DNA of 11,583 nucleotides, taken from NCBI GenBank assembly GCA_028290345.1, contig JAQGKB010000347.1, forward strand, positions 1-11,583, in the 5' to 3' direction. Position 1 is the first letter of the stretch, and every line of letters begins with the position of its first letter. Positions 6,571 to 11,583 of this stretch are shown in pieces. Source of the DNA: Hyphomicrobiales bacterium. GTDB taxonomy: Bacteria > Pseudomonadota > Alphaproteobacteria > Rhizobiales > Devosiaceae. Below the pieces are notes generated by a model. It did no database searches. It was given only the letters and a program-made list of their open reading frames with translations, and had not been told where the DNA came from. The position numbers and the translations under genes were made by a program.

Positions 6571-7554
6571 CTATCGCTGCAGCCGCTCGCGGCCATAGAG
6601 CAGCAGCATTGCGATGATCACCGCGCCATAGATGATCTGCCTCCCGAACTCTGCGATCTGCATCACCGCTAATATCGATTGCAGCAGCGTAATCAGGATC
6701 ACGCCGGCAACCGTGCCGATATAATTACCGCGCCCGCCGAGGATCGAGGTGCCGCCGAGTACGACCGCGGCAATCGCCGGCAGCAGGTATGCGTCGCCCA
6801 TCGATTGCGCCGCCTTGCTGGCATAGCCCGCCAGCAGCACGCCGCCAAAGGCCGAAAGCCCGCCGGATATCGCGAAGGCCAGCAAAACGATGCGCTGCGT
6901 GGCCACTCCCGAGAGGTAGGCCGCGCGCTCGCGATTGCCGATCGCATAGACGGCGCGGCCGAAAATCGTGCGGCTCAGCAGGAATATCACCAGCGCCCCG
7001 GTGATCGCCCAGACGATCAGCGCATTGGGAATGCCCAGGATCGTGGTGCCGGTGGCGAGAAACCGCATCGCGAAAGTCGCGGTATCCTGCGGGGAGAAGC
7101 CGCCGGTGTAGACCACCATCAAGCCTTGGGCGACCGCGTTCACCGCCAGCGTCACGATCATCGACGGGATACGCAGGTAGGCGACGCCAAAGCCGCTGAC
7201 GAGCCCGAGCGCGACCCCGCACAAGATGCCGAACGGAATGGCCAGCGTCTCCCCGACCACGCCATAGCTGGCCGCGGCCGCCGACATCATGGCCCCGACG
7301 GTAACAACCCAGGGCACCGACAGGTCGATCTGCCCCATCAGCACCACGATCATCATGCCGGTTGCGATGATGCCGAGGAACGACGCGACCTTCAACTGCT
7401 GCAGCAGATATTCGGGTGACAGGAAGTTCGATGAGTAGACACTTCCGATCAACAGCAGCAGCACGATGCAGCCGAACGCGGTGGCGATCGCCGGATCGAT
7501 GCGGCGGAGGAGGGAAGGGCGCTTGGCGGGGAGCGGGGCGTTGTCCGTGGTCAT
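6571..7554 (-). CDS. Sugar ABC transporter permease (RbsC/BPD_transp_2 family), second
   Basis: A 327-residue inner-membrane protein of the carbohydrate-uptake ABC family that includes RbsC, AraH and YtfT/YjfF. It has about eight to ten hydrophobic helices, the early motif LMGQIDLSVPWVV (93-105, the family's 'GIDLSVG' region) and the cytoplasmic-loop region GRAVYAIGNRERAAYLSGV, followed by AAVVLGGTSILGGRG, the conserved segments that contact the ATPase and shape the pore. It starts ten bases after the end of the upstream permease gene; GAGG overlapping that gene's TGA stop serves as ribosome-binding site, so the two are probably translationally coupled. It differs clearly from its partner, so the channel is presumably a heterodimer, as in the YtfT/YjfF system. 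Substrate unknown. Confidence 0.93.
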   Translation of the reverse strand: MTTDNAPLPAKRPSLLRRIDPAIATAFGCIVLLLLIGSVYSSNFLSPEYLLQQLKVASFLGIIATGMMIVVLMGQIDLSVPWVVTVGAMMSAAAASYGVVGETLAIPFGILCGVALGLVSGFGVAYLRIPSMIVTLAVNAVAQGLMVVYTGGFSPQDTATFAMRFLATGTTILGIPNALIVWAITGALVIFLLSRTIFGRAVYAIGNRERAAYLSGVATQRIVLLAFAISGGLSAFGGVLLAGYASKAAQSMGDAYLLPAIAAVVLGGTSILGGRGNYIGTVAGVILITLLQSILAVMQIAEFGRQIIYGAVIIAMLLLYGRERLQR

Positions 7555-7564
7555 CGCAAAGGCC

Positions 7565-8551
7565 TCACGCGAACAGGTCTAGACGGTTTTTCACCTGGAA
7601 CAGGCGTGCCGAACCGAGACAGATCGCCAATAGCAGCACGACGCCCTGGAACAGCGGCTGCCAAAGCGGATCGAGATCGAACACGAACAGCAGGTCGCCG
7701 ATGGTGCGGAACGCCAGCGCCCCGAAAATTGCGCCGATGGCGCTGCCCTTGCCGCCGAACAGCGACACGCCGCCGAGCACGACGGCGGCGATCGAGAACA
7801 GCGTGTAGGTGTTGCCGTTGGCGAGCGATGCCTCGCCCGAATAGGTGAAGAAGGTGAGGAACAATCCTCCAATCGCCCCGAGCAGGCCGGAGAGCGCATA
7901 AGCTACAAGCTTTGCCGAGCGGGTGGGCATTCCGGACATATAGGCGGCGGTCTCGGACGATCCCACCGCGTAGGCGGCCCGCCCGATCACCGATCGGCGG
8001 AAGGGCACCCAGATGATGAGCACCACGACGAAGAGCGCCACCAGGCTCGCCGGAATCCCGCCCGGCAGCTTGCCGGTCAAGGCATCGGCGAGGTCGGAGT
8101 TGAAATTCGCCGTGCTGCCCGGATTGGGCCGCAGCAACAGCGCCAGGCCGAAATAGATCGCCCCGGTCGCAATGGTGACGACGATCGGCTGCAGCCGACC
8201 AAAGACCACGACGAGCCCATTGATCGCGCCGCAAACCAGCCCCGTCGCCAGCACCGCGAACAGTCCCAACGCTGTGGTCGATGGCGAACCGACGACAAGG
8301 TAGGACGCAAGGCAATTGCAGAGGATGAAGACCATCCCCACCGAAAGATCGATGCCGGCGGTGAGCACGACAAAGGTTTGCGCCATCGCCACAAAGGCCA
8401 GCAGCACGCCCTTATTGGCTGCGGTCTGCACCACATTGGCGGTGAAGCCGGCCGGATGGTTGCTGACATAGATCACGAACATCACCAGGAAGATCAGCAG
8501 CGCCAAGAGCGTGCCGCGCTGTTCGGCGAAGCGGTAGCGCCAGTCGTTCAT
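7565..8551 (-). CDS. Sugar ABC transporter permease (RbsC/BPD_transp_2 family), first
   Basis: A 328-residue inner-membrane permease of the same family as its downstream neighbour. Visible motifs are VLTAGIDLSVGMVF (62-75), the coupling-loop region GRAAYAVGSSETAAYMSGM and IAAVVLGGVSLFGGKGS, with a hydrophobic C-terminal half ending in a short polar tail. Its ATG overlaps the TGA of the ATPase gene by four bases (ATGA), a standard sign of translational coupling within an operon. It matches the canonical GIDLSVG motif better than the second permease, which has GQIDLSVP. The two are paralogues that pair to form one channel rather than a recent duplication, as many positions differ. It does not reveal the substrate. 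Confidence 0.93.
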   Translation of the reverse strand: MNDWRYRFAEQRGTLLALLIFLVMFVIYVSNHPAGFTANVVQTAANKGVLLAFVAMAQTFVVLTAGIDLSVGMVFILCNCLASYLVVGSPSTTALGLFAVLATGLVCGAINGLVVVFGRLQPIVVTIATGAIYFGLALLLRPNPGSTANFNSDLADALTGKLPGGIPASLVALFVVVLIIWVPFRRSVIGRAAYAVGSSETAAYMSGMPTRSAKLVAYALSGLLGAIGGLFLTFFTYSGEASLANGNTYTLFSIAAVVLGGVSLFGGKGSAIGAIFGALAFRTIGDLLFVFDLDPLWQPLFQGVVLLLAICLGSARLFQVKNRLDLFA

Positions 8552-10101
8552 GCCTCAACCACGGGCTTTGCGCCGGGCTCCCTGTCATCGGTGGCGATGT
8601 TGAGGGCGCTGCCAATCAACGCGCGCTCGGTGATCTCAGAACCGACCAGCGTGCGCTTGATGGCGCCGTCGTAGAGCACGATCACCCGGTCGCAGAGCCC
8701 GACCAGTTCGTCGTATTCGGTCGAATAGAGCACGATCGCTGCGCCGGAATCGGCCAGCTTGCGCAGCAGCGCATAGATTTCCTCCTTGGTGCCCACATCG
8801 ATGCCGCGTGTCGGATCGTTGAGCAGGATGATGCGCGGGCTGACCATGAGCCACTTCGCAATTACCAGCTTCTGCTGGTTGCCGCCCGAGAGCGAGCCGG
8901 CCGGGACGTCGATGCCGTCGGTTCGGATGGCCAAAAGCCTGATCATCTCGTCCACGGCGGCCCGTTCCGCCCGTTGATCGACCACGCCGGCATGCGACAG
9001 GTTACCCAGCGCTGCGAACGACAGATTGTCCCGCACCGACATCGGCAGCATCAACCCTTCGGTCTTCCGATCCTCCGGGATCAGCGCCATGCCGATCTTC
9101 CTCGATTTGGCGACGCGCGGGCTACCGATTCTGGTCGGCTTGCCGTCGATCAGCACCTCGCCGCTGGCGCCGCGCAGCACGCCAAACAATGCCAGCAGCA
9201 ATTCCCGCTGCCCCTGGCCATCAAGGCCACCCAGGCCAACCACCTCCCCGGCGCGGGCGGTGAGCGAAACGTCCTTCAGCCGCTGCGTCCACGACAGGTT
9301 GCGCACGTCTAGCACCGGCGGCTGATCGCTCGGCGGCAAAGGCTTTTTCGGCGGAAAGACGTGGCTATATTCGCGGCCGATCATCAGTTCGACAACTTCG
9401 TTGTCGGTCTTGGAGCCGGCCCTGTAGGTCGCGACATTGCGGCCGTTGCGGAAGATGGTGCAGTCGTCCGCGATCTCGGCGATTTCGTGCATGCGGTGAG
9501 AGATGAACAGCAGCGCCAGCCCTTCGGCGCGCAGCCGCCGCAAGACGTCGAACACCTTGCTCACGTCGGCTGCGGTCAGCGCCGAGGTCGCTTCGTCGAG
9601 GATCAGCAGGCGCGGCTTGCGGGCCAGCGCCTTGGCGATCTCGATGATCTGCCGGCGCGATAGCGGCAAATCCTTCACCAACGCCATCGGATGGATGTCC
9701 TCGCCACCCGCCCGCGCCAGCGCCTCCTCGGCGATGCGGCGTTGCGCGCGCCGATCGATCATGCCAAATCGAGTTGGCGGATTGCTGACCACGATATTGT
9801 CGGCGACCGTCAGGTCTGGGATCAGCGACAGTTCCTGGAAAATGCAGACGATACCCGCCGCATTCGCAGCCGCGGGGTTGGCAAACTGCACCGACTGGCC
9901 CTCGAGCAGCATGCGTCCCGCATCGGGCGCGACCACGCCGGACATGATCTTGATCAGGGTCGATTTGCCGGCGCCGTTCTCGCCCAGGATGGCGTGAACC
10001 CGTGCAGCCTGCACCGTGAGGCTGGCGTTCTCCAGCGCCTTCACGCCGCCGTAGCGCTTGGAAATGCCTTCCATCCGGAAGAGCGGAACTACATCGTCCA
10101 T
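8548..10101 (-). CDS. Sugar ABC transporter ATP-binding protein (RbsA/MglA-type, two nucleotide-binding domains)
   Basis: A 517-residue fusion of two ABC domains that powers import through the two adjacent permeases. Domain 1 has Walker A GENGAGKST (40-48), Walker B LLILDE (165-170) and switch His202, but a degenerate signature (LPLSRRQ, 145-151). Domain 2 lacks the Walker A lysine (GLGGLDGQGQRE, 289-300) yet keeps a perfect signature LSGGNQQ (404-410); its Walker B reads LLND instead of LLDE and its switch region (YSTEYDEL) has no His. One composite site is therefore competent and the other inactive, as in many sugar-type ATPases. I prefer ATG 10101 with a G-rich stretch just upstream over the TTG at 10113, which has no ribosome-binding site. 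It lies 64 bases after the binding-protein gene and overlaps the first permease gene by four bases. Confidence 0.94.
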   Translation of the reverse strand: MDDVVPLFRMEGISKRYGGVKALENASLTVQAARVHAILGENGAGKSTLIKIMSGVVAPDAGRMLLEGQSVQFANPAAANAAGIVCIFQELSLIPDLTVADNIVVSNPPTRFGMIDRRAQRRIAEEALARAGGEDIHPMALVKDLPLSRRQIIEIAKALARKPRLLILDEATSALTAADVSKVFDVLRRLRAEGLALLFISHRMHEIAEIADDCTIFRNGRNVATYRAGSKTDNEVVELMIGREYSHVFPPKKPLPPSDQPPVLDVRNLSWTQRLKDVSLTARAGEVVGLGGLDGQGQRELLLALFGVLRGASGEVLIDGKPTRIGSPRVAKSRKIGMALIPEDRKTEGLMLPMSVRDNLSFAALGNLSHAGVVDQRAERAAVDEMIRLLAIRTDGIDVPAGSLSGGNQQKLVIAKWLMVSPRIILLNDPTRGIDVGTKEEIYALLRKLADSGAAIVLYSTEYDELVGLCDRVIVLYDGAIKRTLVGSEITERALIGSALNIATDDREPGAKPVVEA

Positions 10102-10122
10102 ACCCGACCCCAATTAGAAAGG

Positions 10123-10148
10123 TGCTGCGGAGGCTGGCCTCCGCAGCA
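10123..10148 (-). promoter_or_regulatory. Perfect 11-bp stem-loop between binding-protein and ATPase genes
   Basis: TGCTGCGGAGG (10123-10133) and CCTCCGCAGCA (10138-10148) pair without mismatch around a four-base loop. The stem stands 17 bases beyond the binding-protein stop. The bases after it on the minus strand are only mildly T-rich, so it more likely acts as a leaky terminator or as a 3' stabiliser of binding-protein mRNA, a common device in binding-protein operons. Confidence 0.65.
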
Positions 10149-10165
10149 GGTCATCAGCGGCCGCG

Positions 10166-11308
10166 CTACTGGTTTTCCTTGCTCTGCTTCATGATTTCGG
10201 CAGCGTTGAAGTTGATGCCGCAGGTCGGGAAGGAGTTGCCGACGAAGAAGTTGTCTGACTGGTCCGAATAGTAGTCCGCCCCATCCTTGAAGTTCGGATC
10301 AGAGGCGATGGCCAGTGGCAGCAGGATGGTTTGCGGAACCGTCTTGCCCTGCAGCGCATCCAGCGCCGTCTTTATCGCCACCGCAACCTGAGCCGGCCCG
10401 CTGCCAGCAGAAGTGCACGCCAGCCCTTCCTTGGAGTACTTCGCGCAGAACTTGCGGAAGCCGTTCTCAGTCTCACCACCGAACGGCACGAACTTGTGCT
10501 TGGCGTCGATCATCGCCTGCACGACGCCGGTGTCGCCGCCCTGCGCTGTCACGCCGTCGAACGGGCCCTGCACGGCAATGGCATCGGCAGTGGCTTTTTG
10601 TGCCACGCTGTCATCCCATTTGCCGATGGCCTGCACCAGATTCCATTTCTTGCCGGATGCATCGAGCGTCTCCTGGATGCCGGCGTGCCGGTCGGTATCG
10701 ACCGAGGTTCCGGCCACGCCACGCACCTCGAGCACCTTGCCGCCGTTCGGCACATGGTCGATCAGCCATTTGGCCCACAATACGCCGAGCCCTTTCTGGT
10801 CGACGTTGACGTTGATCGCGTCCTGCGTATTGAGGATGTTGTCGAAGGCGACGAGAATGACCCCGGCGTCTTTGGCGCGCTTGATCACCGGTGCGAACGC
10901 CTCTGGGTTCTGTGCATTGATCACAACGGCGTCATAGCCGGAATCGATGAAGTTGTTCACCGCCGAGATTTGTGCGGCGACGTCCTCGCCAGTCGATACG
11001 ACCTTGAATTCCTTCAGCAATTCCTTGACAGCGGGTTGCGCTGCATAGGCCTTTGCAGTCTGCACCATCTGGATACGCCAGGTGTTGGCAATATAGCCAT
11101 TGGCCAGCGCGACCCGGTAGGGGCCCTTCTTGGCCGGATATTGGAAGAATTTCGTGGCGGTGGTGCCGGGCACATAGCATTGCGGATCGGCGGCAGGGCC
11201 GGCCACGACGGCTGGCCCCCCGGCGAGCACGGTTGTTGCGAATGCACATGACATGAGCAGGCCTGCGCCGGCGCCAATCGCGCAGCGTACAAACAGATTC
11301 GATTTCAC
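10166..11308 (-). CDS. Periplasmic sugar-binding protein of the ABC transporter
   Basis: A secreted substrate-binding protein of the RbsB-like type I periplasmic-binding fold, 380 residues with a signal peptide (about 1-29, cleavage after VLA). The mature protein begins with a short extra segment containing Cys44, followed by the typical core: YRVALANGYIANTWR (64-78), DAVVINAQNP (126-135), VAFDN (153-157), VRGVAGTSVDTDR (195-207), GVTAQGGDTGVVQAM (252-266) and a C-terminal lobe. It is longer than RbsB (about 296). Four Cys (44, 288, 298, 363) remain after cleavage and could form disulfides in the periplasm. The start is GTG 11308, with a near-perfect GGGAGGA six bases upstream and a clean signal peptide; the frame runs on further but without such signals. 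It is the first gene of the transporter operon. The ligand is unknown. Confidence 0.92.
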   Translation of the reverse strand: MKSNLFVRCAIGAGAGLLMSCAFATTVLAGGPAVVAGPAADPQCYVPGTTATKFFQYPAKKGPYRVALANGYIANTWRIQMVQTAKAYAAQPAVKELLKEFKVVSTGEDVAAQISAVNNFIDSGYDAVVINAQNPEAFAPVIKRAKDAGVILVAFDNILNTQDAINVNVDQKGLGVLWAKWLIDHVPNGGKVLEVRGVAGTSVDTDRHAGIQETLDASGKKWNLVQAIGKWDDSVAQKATADAIAVQGPFDGVTAQGGDTGVVQAMIDAKHKFVPFGGETENGFRKFCAKYSKEGLACTSAGSGPAQVAVAIKTALDALQGKTVPQTILLPLAIASDPNFKDGADYYSDQSDNFFVGNSFPTCGINFNAAEIMKQSKENQ

Positions 11309-11376
11309 GGATAGTCCTCCCTTGAAAACCTTCTCGTTGGATACGCGCAATCGCCCAGCGGCACTTGCCTCCTGCA

Positions 11377-11406
11377 GTCCGGCTGTTTCTTGTTTATTTG
11401 CCGGAC
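11377..11406 (-). promoter_or_regulatory. Potential stem-loop in the leader of the transporter operon
   Basis: GTCCGGC (11377-11383) and GCCGGAC (11400-11406) are perfect 7-base complements separated by a 16-base T-rich spacer, A-rich in the transcript. It would fall just inside a transcript started at the promoter-like site upstream. The outer arm overlaps a shorter DNA palindrome (CGGAC-A-GTCCG, 11402-11412), so it may instead be a protein-binding site. Confidence 0.3.
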
Positions 11407-11429
11407 AGTCCGCTTTGCTTGCGGGCAGT

Positions 11430-11458
11430 AGCTTATTTTTAGACATGTACCCTGTCAA
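11430..11458 (-). promoter_or_regulatory. Sigma-70-like promoter of the transporter operon
   Basis: On the minus strand a perfect -35 TTGACA (11453-11458) is followed after 17 bases by TAAGCT (11430-11435), a weak -10. Location is right: about 120 bases before the GTG of the binding-protein gene. The good -35 and poor -10 suit a promoter that needs or is shaped by a regulator. Confidence 0.42.
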
Positions 11459-11464
11459 CGCAGC

Positions 11465-11476
11465 CACAAGGTTGTG
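11465..11476. promoter_or_regulatory. Inverted repeat beside the -35 box, candidate operator
   Basis: CACAA and TTGTG (11465-11469 and 11472-11476) flank a two-base centre six bases upstream of the TTGACA box. Position favours an activator site or a repressor site touching the -35 region. The arms are short and could occur by chance. Confidence 0.28.
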
Positions 11477-11583
11477 TACGGGATGTGCGGGTGAAATTGC
11501 GCACTATCCGCCAACCCAGGTCTAGACGGCGCGAATTCCGGGCCTTTCGGACTAATCCGAGTACTTATTGCTGGCCGTCGCTT

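Noticed and set aside
6679..7419. A 246-codon open frame on the plus strand opposite the second permease
   Set aside because: Its translation is highly charged low-complexity sequence (Arg, Gln, Asp, His) typical of the antisense of a hydrophobic permease in GC-rich DNA; the permease on the other strand is certain.
7573..7583. AGGTCTAGACGG occurs in nearly the same form near 7575 and 11519
   Set aside because: The shared stretch is too short, and one copy lies inside a permease gene; chance is the simplest explanation.
10331..11251. A 306-codon plus-strand open frame opposite the binding-protein gene
   Set aside because: It is the antisense of a clearly recognised coding sequence, with no domain, no good ribosome-binding site and His/Arg/Asp-rich composition.
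11309..11467. N-terminal extension of the binding protein upstream to 11467
   Set aside because: The GTG at 11308 has a near-perfect ribosome-binding site and starts a proper signal peptide; the extension would bury the signal peptide and overlap the promoter region.

Overview
The window is GC-rich, densely coded alphaproteobacterial DNA. Protein content and style point to the order Hyphomicrobiales (Rhizobium/Mesorhizobium-like): a Tim44-domain membrane protein, a CE7 acetyl esterase, an acetate kinase variant and a RbsABC-type sugar transporter with two different permeases. The taxon is an inference from gene content, not from a marker gene. It reads as ordinary chromosomal or large-replicon metabolic sequence. 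I see no insertion sequence, phage gene, CRISPR array, tRNA or rRNA, and no gene-free stretch longer than 300 bases.

Left part (1-3054): the 3' portion of an amidase-signature hydrolase (+) converges on a Tim44-like membrane protein (-), with a hairpin terminator between them. Upstream of the latter on the same strand is a CE7 acetylxylan esterase/cephalosporin-C deacetylase that appears to start at TTG.

Middle (3250-6215): diverging from the esterase is a gamma-glutamyltransferase-fold enzyme (+). It keeps the autoprocessing threonine but lacks most glutamate-binding residues of true GGT, so it is more likely a YwrD/HpxW-type amidohydrolase. A strong hairpin ends it. Next comes an acetate/propionate-kinase-family gene (+) with an unusual phosphate loop and a perfect dyad in its upstream region. 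Its stop codon interlocks with that of a small convergent two-helix membrane protein.

Right part (6212-11583): a minus-strand operon in the order substrate-binding protein, ATPase, permease, permease, followed 62 bp later by the small membrane protein. The transporter should import a sugar or related polar compound into the cytoplasm; its substrate cannot be read from sequence. A perfect 11-bp stem after the binding-protein gene is well placed to raise binding-protein mRNA above the rest. Upstream are a promoter-like TTGACA/TAAGCT pair, a flanking inverted repeat and a leader with a potential stem-loop.

I found no clearly new multi-gene system. The points most worth following up are the altered active site of the GGT-like enzyme, the small membrane protein next to the transporter, the variant acetate kinase without a visible partner enzyme, and the control elements upstream of the transporter.
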